From: Bolinopsis microptera
Lineage: Eukaryota > Ctenophora > Tentaculata > Lobata > Bolinopsidae
NCBI RefSeq assembly: GCF_026151205.1
Contig: NC_087075.1
Coordinates: 13,901,628-13,965,627 of the forward strand
Reading direction: 5' to 3'
Length of the DNA: 64,000 nt
Positions 1-12,777 of this stretch are shown in pieces; position 1 is the first letter of the stretch, and each line of letters opens with the position of its first letter. A model generated the notes under the pieces. That model did not search any database and had not been told where the DNA came from. It was given only the letters and a program-made list of their open reading frames with translations. Position numbers and translations under genes: made by a program.

Positions 1-3000
1 AGCAGCCAACACTTGACTAATACTCATTCAGGCGTTACTGAAGCAGCCAACACTTGACTAATACTCATTCAGGCGTTACTGAAGCAGCCAACACTTGACT
101 AATACTCATCCAGGCGTTACTGAAGCAGCCAACACTTGACTAATACTCATTCAGGCGTTACTGAAGCAGCCAACACTTGACTAATACTCATTCAGGCGTT
201 ACTGAAGCAGCCAACACTTGACTAATACTCATTCAGGCGTTACTGAAGCAGCCAACACTTGACTAATACTCATTCAGGCGTTACTGAAGCAGCCAACACT
301 TGACTAATACTCATTCAGGCGTTACTGAAGCAGCCAACACTTGACTAATACTCATTCAGGCGTTACTGAAGCAGCCAACACTTGACTAATACTCATTCCA
401 GGCGTTACTGAAGCAGCCAACACTTGACTAATACTCATTCAGGCGTTACTGAAGCAGCCAACACTTGACTAATACTCATTCAGGCGTTACTGAAGCAGCC
501 AACACTTGACTAATACTCATTCAGGCGTTACTGAAGCAGCCAACACTTGACTAATACTCATTCAGGCGTTACTGAAGCAGCCAACACTTGACTAATACTC
601 ATTCAGGCGTTACTGAAGCAGCCAACACTTGACTAATACTCATTCAGGCGTTACTGAAGCAGCCAACACTTGACTAATACTCATTCAGGCGTTACTGAAG
701 CAGCCAACACTTGACTAATACTCATTCAGGCGTTACTGAAGCAGCCAACACTTGACTAATACTCATTCAGGCGTTACTGAAGCAGCCAACACTTGACTAA
801 TACTCATTCAGGCGTTACTGAAGCAGCCAACACTTGACTAATACTCATTCAGGCGTTACTGAAGCAGCCAACACTTGACTAATACTCATTCAGGCGTTAC
901 TGAAGCAGCCAACACTTGACTAATACTCATTCAGGCGTTACTGAAGCAGCCAACACTTGACTAATACTCATTCAGGCGTTACTGAAGCAGCCAACACTTG
1001 ACTAATACTCATTCAGGCGTTACTGAAGCAGCCAACACTTGACTAATACTCATTCAGGCGTTACTGAAGCAGCCAACACTTGACTAATACTCATTCAGGC
1101 GTTACTGAAGCAGCCAACACTTGACTAATACTCATTCAGGCGTTACTGAAGCAGCCAACACTTGACTAATACTCATTCAGGCGTTACTGAAGCAGCCAAC
1201 ACTTGACTAATACTCATTCAGGCGTTACTGAAGCAGCCAACACTTGACTAATACTCATTCAGGCGTTACTGAAGCAGCCAACACTTGACTAATACTCATT
1301 CAGGCGTTACTGAAGCAGCCAACACTTGACTAATACTCATTCAGGCGTTACTGAAGCAGCCAACACTTGACTAATACTCATTCAGGCGTTACTGAAGCAG
1401 CCAACACTTGACTAATACTCATTCAGGCGTTACTGAAGCAGCCAACACTTGACTAATACTCATTCAGGCGTTACTGAAGCAGCCAACACTTGACTAATAC
1501 TCATCAGGCGTTACTGAAGCAGCCAACACTTGACTAATACTCATTCAGGCGTTACTGAAGCAGCCAACACTTGACTAATACTCATTCAGGCGTTACTGAA
1601 GCAGCCAACACTTGACTAATACTCATTCAGGCGTTACTGAAGCAGCCAACACTTGACTAATACTCATTCAGGCGTTACTGAAGCAGCCAACACTTGACTA
1701 ATACTCATTCAGGCGTTACTGAAGCAGCCAACACTTGACTAATACTCATTCAGGCGTTACTGAAGCAGCCAACACTTGACTAATACTCATTCAGCGTTAC
1801 TGAAGCAGCCAACACTTGACTAATACTCATTCAGGCGTTACTGAAGCAGCCAACACTTGACTAATACTCATTCAGGCGTTACTGAAGCAGCCAACACTTG
1901 ACTAATACTCATTCAGGGCGTTACTGAAGCAGCCAACACTTGACTAATACTCATTCAGGCGTTACTGAAGCAGCCAACACTTGACTAATACTCATTCAGG
2001 CGTTACTGAAGCAGCCAACACTTGACTAATACTCATTCAGGCGTTACTGAAGCAGCCAACACTTGACTAATACTCATTCAGGCGTTACTGAAGCAGCCAA
2101 CACTTGACTAATACTCATTCAGGCGTTACTGAAGCAGCCAACACTTGACTAATACTCATTCAGGCGTTACTGAAGCAGCCAACACTTGACTAATACTCAT
2201 TCAGGCGTTACTGAAGCAGCCAACACTTGACTAATACTCATTCAGGCGTTACTGAAGCAGCCAACACTTGACTAATACTCATTCAGGCGTTACTGAAGCA
2301 GCCAACACTTGACTAATACTCATTCAGGCGTTACTGAAGCAGCCAACACTTGACTAATACTCATTCAGGCGTTACTGAAGCAGCCAACACTTGACTAATA
2401 CTCATTCAGGCGTTACTGAAGCAGCCAACACTTGACTAATACTCATTCAGGCGTTACTGAAGCAGCCAACACTTGACTAATACTCATTCAGGCGTTACTG
2501 AAGCAGCCAACACTTGACTAATACTCATTCAGGCGTTACTGAAGCAGCCAACACTTGACTAATACTCATTCAGGCGTTACTGAAGCAGCCAACACTTGAC
2601 TAATACTCATTCAGGCGTTACTGGAAGCAGCCAACACTTGACTTATACTCATTCAGGCGTTACTGAAGCAGCCAACACTTGACTAATACTCATTCATGGC
2701 GTTACTGAAGCAGCCAACACTTGACCTAATACTCATTCAGGCGTTACTGAAGCAGCCAACACTTGACTAATACTCATTCAGGCGTTACTGAAGCAGCCAA
2801 CACTTGACTAATACTCATTCAGGCGTTACTGAAGCAGCCAACACTTGACTAATACTCATTCAGGCGTTACTGAAGCAGCCAACACTTGACTAATACTCAT
2901 TCAGGCGTTACTGAAGCAGCCAACACTTGACTAATACTCATTCAGGCGTTACTGAAGCAGCCAACACTTGACTAATACTCATTCAGGCGTTACTGAAGCA

Positions 3001-5819
3001 GCCAACACTTGACTATACTCATTCAGGCGTTACTGAAGCAGCCAACACTTGACTAATACTCATTCAGGCGTTACTGAAGCAGCCAACACTTGACTAATAC
3101 TCATTCAGGCGTTACTGAAGCAGCCAACACTTGACTAATACTCATTCAGGCGTTACTGAAGCAGCCAACACTTGACTAATACTCATTCAGGCGTTACTGA
3201 AGCAGCCAACACTTGACTAATACTCATTCAGGCGTTACTGAAGCAGCCAACACTTGACTAATACTCATTCAGGCGTTACTGAAGCAGCCAACACTTGACT
3301 AATACTCATTCAGGCGTTACTGAAGCAGCCAACACTTGACTAATACTCATCAGGCGTTACTGAAGCAGCCAACACTTGACTAATACTCATTCAGGCGTTA
3401 CTGAAGCAGCCAACACTTGACTAATACTCATTCAGGCGTTACTGAAGCAGCCAACACTTGACTAATACTCATTCAGGCGTTACTGAAGCAGCCAACACTT
3501 GACTAATACTCATTCAGGCGTTACTGAAGCAGCCAACACTTGACTAATACTCATTCAGGCGTTACTGAAGCAGCCAACACTTGACTAATACTCATTCAGG
3601 CGTTACTGAAGCAGCCAACACTTGACTAATACTCATTCAGGCGTTACTGAAGCAGCAACACTTGACTAATACTCATTCAGTGCGTTACTGAAGCAGCCAA
3701 CACTTGACTAATACTCATTCAGGCGTTACTGAAGCAGCCAACACTTGACTAAACTCATTCAGGCGTTACTGAAGCAGCCAACACTTGACTAATACTCATT
3801 CAGGCGTTACTGAAGCAGCCAACACTTTGACTAATACTCATTCAGGCGTTACTGAAGCAGCCACACTTGACTAATACTCATTCAGGCGTTACTGAAGCAG
3901 CCAACACTTGAATAATACTCATTCTCAGGCGTTACTGAAGCAGCCAACACTTGACCAATACTCATTCAGGCGTTACTGAAGCAGCCAACACTTGACTAAT
4001 ACTCATTCAGGCGTTACTGAAGCAGCCAACACTTGACTAATACTCATTCAGGCGTTACTGAAGCAGCCAACACTTGACTAATACTCATTTCAGGCGTTAC
4101 TGAAGCAGCCAACACTTGACTAATACTCTTCAGGCGTTACTGAAGCAGCCAACACTTGACTAATACTCATTCAGGCGTTACTGAAGCAGCCAACACTTGA
4201 CTAATACTCATTCAGGCGTTACTGAAGCAGCCAACACTTGACTAATACTCATTCAGGCGTTACTGAAGCAGCCAACACTTGACTAATACTCATTCAGGCG
4301 TTACTGAAGCAGCCAACACTTGACTAATACTCATTCAGGCGTTACTGAAGCAGCCAACACTTGACTAATACTCATTCAGGCGTTACTGAAGCAGCCAACA
4401 CTTGACTAATACTCATTCAGGCGTTACTGAAGCAGCCAACACTTGACTAATACTCATTCAGGCGTTACTGAAGCAGCCAACACTTGACTAATACTCATTC
4501 AGGCGTTACTGAAGCAGCCAACACTTGACAAATACTCATTCAGGCGTTACTGAAGCAGCCAACACTTGACTAATACTCATTCAGGCGTTACTGAAGCAGC
4601 CCAACACTTGACTAATACTCATTCAGGCGTTACTGAAGCAGCAACACTTGACTAATACTCATTCAGCGTTTACTGAAGCAGCCAACACTTGACTAATACT
4701 CATTCAGGCGTTACTGAAGCAGCCAACACTTGACTAATACTCATTCAGGCGTTACTGAAGCAGCCACACTTGACTAATACTCATTCAGGCGTTACTGAAG
4801 CAGCCAACACTTGACTAATACTCATTCAGGCGTTACTGAGCAGCCAACACTTGACTAATACTCATTCAGGCGTTACTGAAGCAGCCAACACTTGACTAAT
4901 ACTCATTCAGGCGTTACTGAAGCAGCCAACACTTGACTAATACTCATCAGGCGTTACATGAAGCAAGGCACCGTTCTCTACTGAAGCAGCCACACTTGAC
5001 TAATACTCATCAGGCGTTACTGAAGCAGCCAACACTTGACTAATACTCATTCAGGCGTTACTGAAGCAGCCAACACTTGACTAATACTCATTCAGGCGTT
5101 ACTGAGCAGCCAACACTTGACTAATACTCATCAGGCGTTACTGATAGCAGCAACACTTGACTAATACTCATTCAGGCGTTACTGAAGCAGCCAACACTTG
5201 ACTAATACTCATTCAGGCGTTACTGAAGCAGCCAACACTTGACTAATACTCATTCAGGCGTTACTGAAGCAGCCAACACTTGACAATACTCATTCAGGCG
5301 TTACTGAAGCAGCCAACACTTGACTAATACTCATTCAGGCGTTACTGAAGCAGCCAACACTTGACTAATACTCATTCAGGCGTTACTGAAGCAGCCAACA
5401 CTTGACTAATACTCATTCAGGCGTTACTGAAGCAGCCAACACTTGACTAATACTCATTCAGGCGTTACTGAAGCAGCCAACACTTGACTAATACTCATTC
5501 AGGCGTTACTGAAGCAGCCAACACTTGACCAATACTCATTCATCAGGCGTTACTGAAGCAGCCACACTTGACTAATACTCATTCAGGCGTTACTGAAGCA
5601 GCCAACACTTGACCAATACTCATTCAGGCGTTACTGAAGCAGCCAACACTTGACTAATACTCATTCAGGCGTTACTGAAGCAGCCAACACTTGACTAATA
5701 CTCATTCAGGCGTTACTGAAGCAGCCAACACTTGACTAATACTCATTCATGCGTTACTGAAGCAGCCAACACTTGACTAATACTCATTCAGGCGTTACTG
5801 AAGCAGCCAACGCTTGACC
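1..5819. repeat. 41-bp satellite array, about 140 copies
   Basis: A head-to-tail repeat of a 41-bp unit that begins AGCAGCCAACACTTGAC and ends GGCGTTACTGA fills the window from its first base. Units are almost identical from 1 to about 2,600. From about 3,600 to 5,760 single-base indels and substitutions become frequent, and one unit near 4,957-4,990 is scrambled. The unit is not a multiple of three and carries stops, so it does not code. The array starts outside the window, so its real length is unknown. Confidence 0.97.
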
Positions 5820-6371
5820 ACAGGAACAGTATAGCCTCCCAAACAGGGCTCATCAAGAGAGAATCTACCATAACTGTAGTTATTCTAACTGCTATGTACC
5901 TGGTTAGTGTGAATTCGGGTTACCTGCTAGCTGGGAATTAACCGGTGATTAATAGTCACAGATATGAACAAATTAATTTGTGAGACTGATTTTGGGTTTT
6001 GAATTGTCGATGCTGAAAGCTGGATAGTCCATGGTAAATAGTTGTCACTATGATAAGAGTATCCATATTTTAATCTGGTTGATAACCCGTTGAATTTTTT
6101 GCTTAACTATCCATCGATATTATTATGAAATCTCTTATAAAATTACCTTGAACATTCTTAAGTTGTGCTATTTTTGTAAAAATTACAATTTGTAGGAAAT
6201 ACTAATTTTCGGGTCTTTCCAAATTCATCGACGCGAATCTGTATGTGCTTTTGGCTTTGCAAAGCTGCAGAGTGCAGGCTGACTTTTAAATGATTTACGG
6301 TCCTTCGTCCCTAAACTAAATCTTAATCCACATCAATTCCTACGCAGCGCCAGTTGACTTACAAGTTATAA
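5820..6371. other. Unique sequence between satellite and receptor fragment
   Basis: No open frame, RNA gene or repeat family is recognised here. The missing upstream exons of the receptor fragment at 6372 were looked for and not found. Confidence 0.5.
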
Positions 6372-6764
6372 ATGATTGATCCTCTCAAGTACAACTTTAA
6401 CGCTAAACCATTACTTCAGATGTGTTCCACGACCTCTGCCATCTTCCACTTTGGCTACTACTTCGACTACCTGGTAGACTGTGGTCAAGACAGCCGGTTT
6501 GGAGAGGAATTAGACCCAGTGGTGATGACACTGTTAACAACCTTTGCTATTCCTCTCAACTCCGCACTCAACACAGTCATATACTTTTGTAGGATCAAGG
6601 ATTTGAGGACGTTTGCCTTGTCAGTGTTACACTGTAACATGTGTAACACATTATGTAACATCTGTAACATCTGTAACTTAAAGATATGTAGATGTACAAC
6701 AAGGGAGGGGAACACTGGCGATGGAAAGAAAGGAATTGAGCTGACAACTTTACAAGATCAGTGA
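6372..6764 (+). CDS. Rhodopsin-class GPCR, C-terminal fragment (TM6-TM7 and tail)
   Basis: The 130-residue frame looks like the last third of a seven-transmembrane receptor. Residues about 50-75 form a hydrophobic segment with the sequence PLNSALNTVIYF, which occupies the place of the NPxxY motif of TM7. It is followed by a basic helix-8-like stretch (CRIKDLRTF). The tail is cysteine-rich: CNMCNTLCNICNICNLKIC is encoded by near-repeats of TGTAACATC and could be palmitoylated. There is a stop just upstream of the ATG and no TM1-TM5, so this is either a last exon whose partners lie beyond the satellite or a broken copy. The decayed receptor at 21.5-23.7 kb contributes TM1-TM5 but no TM6-TM7; the two do not obviously belong together. 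Ligand unknown. Confidence 0.5.
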   Translation: MIDPLKYNFNAKPLLQMCSTTSAIFHFGYYFDYLVDCGQDSRFGEELDPVVMTLLTTFAIPLNSALNTVIYFCRIKDLRTFALSVLHCNMCNTLCNICNICNLKICRCTTREGNTGDGKKGIELTTLQDQ

Positions 6765-8881
6765 TTTTAGGGGTTTGTGACTGCGTCATTGGCAAAAAAT
6801 TGGAGCCAATGAATCGGGCGGCAAATTTCCGCTTTGAGAAATCCTTGGCATGTGAATTGTGAAATGAGATTAGTTATTGTTGGGGCTTCTTAAATCCATC
6901 AAAGAATCTCGGACAATGGGCAATATTTTAAAATATTATACGGTTCAAAGAATTTAGAAATAATCAAATCTTTTGAGTCCGCTGTGAAGCAAACTGGCGC
7001 CTTACATCTCTGATCGTTCGACAAAAAACTAAAATCTCAAACCCACGGGCACTCCCATATGAGTTTTTGTTGCAAAGAATTTGAGCCTCACTTACTACAA
7101 TTAGACTTTAAAAGGTTGAACCCTTGTTTGATTTCTAACTCCTTATAACTGCACTGGATCCAACGATATACTCTCTCTGTAAAAGAATCAAAATATCCAT
7201 ATACCCAGCTTAAATGCCAATGTCTAGAAATCGTGATGTTCAGAATGTCATAAAATTTGAAATAACCAGGTTGAGAGAGTCATAACCTGTGCGGTTTAAA
7301 GTGTTAAAATCCAGCAGCTGTTTAGTCCTAACAACAACCCTGCACTAACCTTGGGTTCCTGGCCAGTAAGTCCAATTCATAGTGAGGTTACTCTCAACGG
7401 TGTCAACACTTTTACCGTGCGGTATTATAGGTGTTTGAGTGATATTGTAAGATTCCCACATTTGTCACGTCTACTAATGAACAGGAACACGTATCTACTT
7501 TACTCATTACTTTAAACAAGAGTGACATTGTGCACAGTGTTGCACAAGAGCAAGTCTATGATGCCCCGGTATTATAATATAATAGTAACATGATAATAAT
7601 ATAAACTGAAGCTTACTTCTTACAACTTATTGTACCACTTGGAAACTGGGTGGTATTTCGGAGAAATTGAAAGTTTTCAGTGGAAATGTTCGTCGGTAAC
7701 AGCATTGACATTTGTATCCAGACATTCTGTATTTCAATGTTTTAACTCGTACGTGAAACTGAATATCTAGGCTACCATGGCACTGGATGTTAAAGAACTG
7801 TTAGGTTGCAATTAGCAACAACAAAAAAGAATTCGCCCCCTTGATTCTGAAAACTGCCTATTGATTGATAAATCGATGACTTTATCCTTTAGGTGCCGTG
7901 AATAATGCGAAGTTGTTGATTTTTGTTAAAATAAAGCCCACTGTAGTTAAAATAGAGCCCATTAATTGTTGAAGGATATAAAATGATATGGTAATGTTTA
8001 TTGCATCTGGATATTAAGGTTTTGTATCAGAAGAAAGTATGTTATATCAATTACATTTATATATACAATATATATACAAAGTATATCAGAGGTAGAGAGA
8101 AATATAACAATTAAGGCGGAGAATTCCATTCGCACTGCAGAGCAACCGGGCGTCACATCTAATTTTGCGGTAATTGCGAATTTTTGTCCGAGTCTTCTCC
8201 CTTACTGCTGTTTCTCAGGCGTCCACCTAATGTTGACAGATAAATATTTGGATCGGAAAGCATCATAAATTCCGTTTGGTAAAAGCTCAGAATTATAATA
8301 AATGCGATTGATCGAGCCAAGTCGGGTTGACTGGCAGTAACAGCATGTCACCGACAAATAGCAAAATGCGAATTATCAAATTAAGGAACCATGCTGAGTA
8401 ATGGTGACGAAATTTAGATGATTCAACAGTATTTCAGGGTGGGGGCAGTGTGACTTCAGCACTGTGACCCGATCTTAGCGCATGTCTCGGTCAATGACCA
8501 GCCTCCCTAACACGCCACCCTGTATTATATTTTCACCTCACACAGCACACACGAGGAATCGTATTCCGGGATATTCGTCAATGATGTTTTAATAGGGCGG
8601 TTCACGGATTTCTCACCCAAATAACCACGTGACCCCAGCGATATGAAGGCTAATGTACCACGTGACCATGGCAACGCACGCCACGTCACCAAGGTACGAT
8701 CAAGGTGTTGCCAAGTTGCGCGGTATTAGACGCGCCTTACTTGTGGAAGCTCAAGAAATTCGCACTTGCAGCAGGAGTGTTGAAATTTGGTATTTAACGG
8801 ACAACAATCGACATATTTTGCCACTTCGGTTAGATAACATATAACTTGCGTTTTGTTTCCTCTCCCAGATTTACTAAAGAT
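6765..8881. other. Intergenic; upstream region of first cysteine-rich gene
   Basis: There is no convincing gene. A 63-codon frame at 8653-8844 overlaps the probable leader region and resembles nothing I know. CACGTG E-box palindromes occur near 8624 and 8657, within 260 bases of the start codon. A pyrimidine stretch ending CTCTCCCAG just before the ATG at 8882 looks like a 3' splice site, so a 5' untranslated exon or a spliced leader is possible. Confidence 0.4.
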
Positions 8882-9502
8882 ATGATGATGATCCTCACGA
8901 GATTTTGTTTGTTGATAGTTTGTTGCGTAGCCATTTGCAATGCCGCCTCAGATGTACAGAGTATCGAATCTTCGGATGAGACGATGGTATTTGATCTTAT
9001 CTACGGATGCTTCGAGGACAGAGGAGAGGATTTAGCTCCATGTGACCACTACCAAAACCAGATTGATTGCCTAAAACCTTTCTCCGCTAACCAGTTTGTT
9101 AAAGAGCTGCTGGAAGGATTGGATTCTACAGTGAGTATCTATGGCTGCCAAAAGAAGGACGAGTCACAAGCCATCGCTAATGAAGTAGAAGCCTCAGATG
9201 CGGAGAACGATGTAGCAGAAAACGAGCTTGAAAGTGAAAGTGAAAGCGAAAGTGCCGTGCACCACCGAGAACGCAGAATGTTCAAATCCCCCTGCCAGAA
9301 CTACAAGCACCCTCGCCTGGACAACGCCTGCGCCAACTGGATGTTCAACAACTACCACCTTCTCAACCCTGGCTGGGAGAAGTGCTCCACCTTCGACTAC
9401 AACTACACCAAACCTTGTGGCTGGTACTGGGCTAAGTGCAAGAGAGCTCATAGGAACCACCACTGTTGCGTCAGTGTTCACTGTCACGGAGGACTCGGCT
9501 AG
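8882..9502 (+). CDS. Secreted cysteine-rich protein 1 (one N-module, RERR site)
   Basis: The protein has 206 residues and I do not recognise its family. The first ATG is at 8882; the frame is open further upstream only through non-ATG codons. Residues 1-21 are a clear signal peptide (MMMILTRFCLLIVCCVA). A short module follows with FDLIYGC at 37-43 and cysteines at 54, 63 and 89. An acidic Glu/Ser linker (about 90-125) ends in RERR at 129-132, a furin-type R-x-R-R site. Then comes the eight-cysteine domain (138-206) shared with the next two genes, with landmarks NNYH, NPGW, WAKC and CC-x4-C. One glycosylation sequon (NYT) lies in it. The gene is intronless in the coding part and an AATAAA signal lies at 9612-9617. 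Cleavage at RERR would release a 74-residue, histidine- and tryptophan-rich peptide; this is an inference. Confidence 0.85.
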   Translation: MMMILTRFCLLIVCCVAICNAASDVQSIESSDETMVFDLIYGCFEDRGEDLAPCDHYQNQIDCLKPFSANQFVKELLEGLDSTVSIYGCQKKDESQAIANEVEASDAENDVAENELESESESESAVHHRERRMFKSPCQNYKHPRLDNACANWMFNNYHLLNPGWEKCSTFDYNYTKPCGWYWAKCKRAHRNHHCCVSVHCHGGLG

Positions 9503-9611
9503 AAAGATCACGTGTGGAGTAACTTTTTTAACCGGACGTAGAGGACTTCAGACTCTTTACGACCAATTTCACTTGCACTTTCATTTTAAATAGTGGGAGT
9601 GTGAGTGAGCA

Positions 9612-9617
9612 AATAAA
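9612..9617 (+). terminator. Polyadenylation signal AATAAA of cysteine-rich gene 1
   Basis: A canonical AATAAA lies 110 bases after the stop codon of the gene ending at 9502. Confidence 0.55.
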
Positions 9618-12600
9618 GACAGTTGTTGCTGTGTGAAGCAAGCGTGAACTTCAACGGAAGACTTCGTGAATGTTTCATGTTTTTTAACAGACTATTTAGC
9701 CTGGATATGGCCTTTATTTTAATGTTGATCGAGTTTAGTGACTGAACTATGGTACAACTGAACGATTGATGTGTTTCTGTACAAATGTATTTTTATGATG
9801 GACCGCGTATTAATTGTTAGGAGAGTTCACATTTTTGTAATTTTTTATCAATTCCAGAGTCTTTACCGTCACTGACACTTCCCAAAGTGTCATCGATTAT
9901 TTTTGTCAAATCGTCGCCATTTTTGCACCTCTGAACCCTCCTTTAATTGATGCCATTTAATGTGAACTCTCCAAACTAACCATGACCTCAAGTTGATGAT
10001 TTGGGTTAATTTGGGTAACAATCCTGCAGACTGCAGAAGGATTAGGTTAATTGGATAATTGATGATATCACGTGGGTAGCGGGTGGGTCTCTAACATGTG
10101 TAGAGGTAACACCTTGTCTACCCGCCGTATGATATCACTGATTACTTCATACCTTTTACTTATTGCTTTCAATTTGACACCGAGCCTAACCCTGTGAGTT
10201 GACAGTTGATGACGCTGTGGTTGCTAAAGTGATCACATGTTGGAGTTAAAATGTCACAGATTTAAGTTAAATCATGGATTTTTGTTAAATTTGTGATTTT
10301 TAACGCCTTCGCACGGTCGTCTTTAGCTACCATGGTGATGTCATCTTATTGTAACAAAATTTAAACCGGTTTAAATTTAGAGTATGACGAGCCTGCATGT
10401 AGTGATTATAAAATTGTGTTTGTATTTAAGTTATTTGTACAAGTATACTTTCAATTCAAAGTGTATAGATATGATATGGTGTAAATGTAACGCGGAGATG
10501 TCAATTAAAATGCCGCCTTGAAACGTAAACTGCATGGATGTTATTTAAATTGTATTTAAAATTAATTTAAATCTAAATTATGAATGTTATATTTAACATG
10601 ATAATGTGGTCGTAATTTAAATTTATTTACAGCATAGCTCTTATTTTTTTTTCAAAGTTATCAGCTAGGTATTTATCTCTTTATTTTTTAATGAGTTGAA
10701 CTTTTACTTCTTGTGTTATTATGTATCCAATTTGTGATTCAACATACAATTTTGTATCTCAAAAAGTTTTTTAGAAAAGGTTTGTCTTTCCTGTTTCCAA
10801 ATAAAATTCGAATAACAAGATGGTGTGGAATTTAAAAAAATCAGAAATCGGAACAATTCCAAAATTAAGCGGCAACAGATAATCCAATTTACGGAATTAC
10901 TCGGATAAAAATAGAAAATCTGCAACAGCAAAGTAAGCTGCAACAGTAAAGCCAAATGATCGAGCCGTCGAAATGTCCACAATCGATTTGTAAAAATGAC
11001 TTTGTAATGAATGACACGGTTACTATATTGGTTGGTAATATTTATCAAATTAAATTTAATTATCCTAACTCAAAGAATCTGTAAAGACGTTGAAGCGTAC
11101 GTGTCAAATTAAGATCAGCGACATAACATAACTTGCTCTTTTGATCTAAATATAATGTTAATCTGATTTGTTCAGCTTATCCTTAGTTGTGGCTCAGTCC
11201 CTGCAGACGACTACAAATTATAAACTGATTATTATTGACCTTTTCCTTCCGGCGTAAAGAGGTACCTATGCAACGTGTATCCACCTTTTCCTTGCACCTA
11301 GTATTTTCCATTACTATATTATAGTAACGCCCGAAAAGTTTATTTTTACAACATTTCCTTTTCAATCCTACAGTAACTCCTTAGTCCTAACTCTTGCACG
11401 TTTACAGCATTTTTTCCTGCAGTAGCTCCCTTATCGCACACATTTGCAACAACGACAGCCTATCATGTGAAGCGAGGACCTGTAAAGTATACCAGACTTT
11501 GCTAATCGTACCAGCTACCAGATTATGAGATTTATCTTATAAATAGACTTCAGTAATATGTCATGACTAATCTTGGAAAAAATCAACAAGCTTTACACGT
11601 GTCACGGTGACACGACTAGTCTAACTCTGTTTATTTCATTTTCACGTGGTGTGAATACTGTGCTCTGATTGGTTAGTTTGAGCCACGTGGTATGAATCGT
11701 AATGAGATGATGGGCTGATTTAAAGTGGCCGTTTTCCTACACATGCAGTAAACAATTCTCTGAATAGCTCAGCTCTCCTAGTTACACCTAGCACAGGTCT
11801 AAAAGACGGAAATGACACGCGTTTTTCCAGGAATACAACAGGTCAACTTCAGTTATTTTGGCCTGCTAGCTAGTCTCATCTCTTTGAAAACTTTTTTCCG
11901 TCTTAAAGTCTTGCTCGTTACCAGGTAAGTAACTTAGAGCTTCAAAATACTTGTCATCTCTTCTTTTGGAAAGACTTTTAGGCGACTCAAAGTAAAAGCC
12001 GAGTAACTTGCTCTGAACAGAAAACCTCCAAAGTACCTCCTCGACACTGCAGTGTCCAGTCAGCAATAACTTTGAGAGTAACCAGCGCAAATTCCTGCAC
12101 CACACCTCTCCAAACGTCTAAAACCCTAATCTATGACTCGTTTAATATCCCTCTAATCTATAACTAAGCTTAGCGTTAATACTCCACCAGACCGGCCACC
12201 TGAATACCATACTCTTCAACAGCCCAACCAACCTCCAGTACCACCAGGCACGATGTAATTCTGGGCGGGTATTCACATGTTCTTCTATTGGTCCACTAGA
12301 TAATACTCAATACCTTACGTTACAAGTCATCATGCCCGTAATTATAATAAATTTGGTGTAGCACTCTCCAAAAATGTAAGAAATGCGCAAATCTTAATCA
12401 GTGTCACAACAGTCCCACAACAGCGGCGAGAAGGATACTGCATGATCAAATTAGGTGGCAGACATGAAATATTTAAGGAGACTTAAATCTGCTGATAGTA
12501 CGAATTATAAAACAGGTACAGCATGAGCAGGTACAGGGTCTGGGTATAGTACAGGAGTGACGCCATCTCATATCTCCGTGTATGCTAGGTCCTTAATTGG

Positions 12601-12777
12601 ATAATTGAATGTATTTTCGTCGGTCTTTTGTTAGGATCTGTCGTGCACCTATAATACGAATTTAACAAGCGCTAATTGATCATTGTTGTCACCTTCATTT
12701 ACTTTAAAACATTCTAGCGCCAAGGCTGCACTATTTCCGTTTGTTTGATACGACGTTAGGACGTTATTACGGCGACC
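9618..12777. other. Intergenic between cysteine-rich genes 1 and 2
   Basis: Only short chance frames are seen. A small imperfect foldback occurs around 10,060-10,135, its ends sharing TGATATCA with GGGTAG/CTACCC inside it. Otherwise nothing is recognised. Confidence 0.45.

Noticed and set aside
1-5819. CRISPR array
   Set aside because: The repeats are contiguous with no unique spacers and the sequence is from an animal; it is a satellite.
8653-8844. 63-codon frame upstream of cysteine-rich gene 1
   Set aside because: No hydrophobic start, domain or paralogue; it sits in the probable leader of the next gene.
9194-9593. Overlapping frames opposite and beside cysteine-rich gene 1
   Set aside because: They lack signal peptide and conservation; the cysteine-rich frame is the conserved one.
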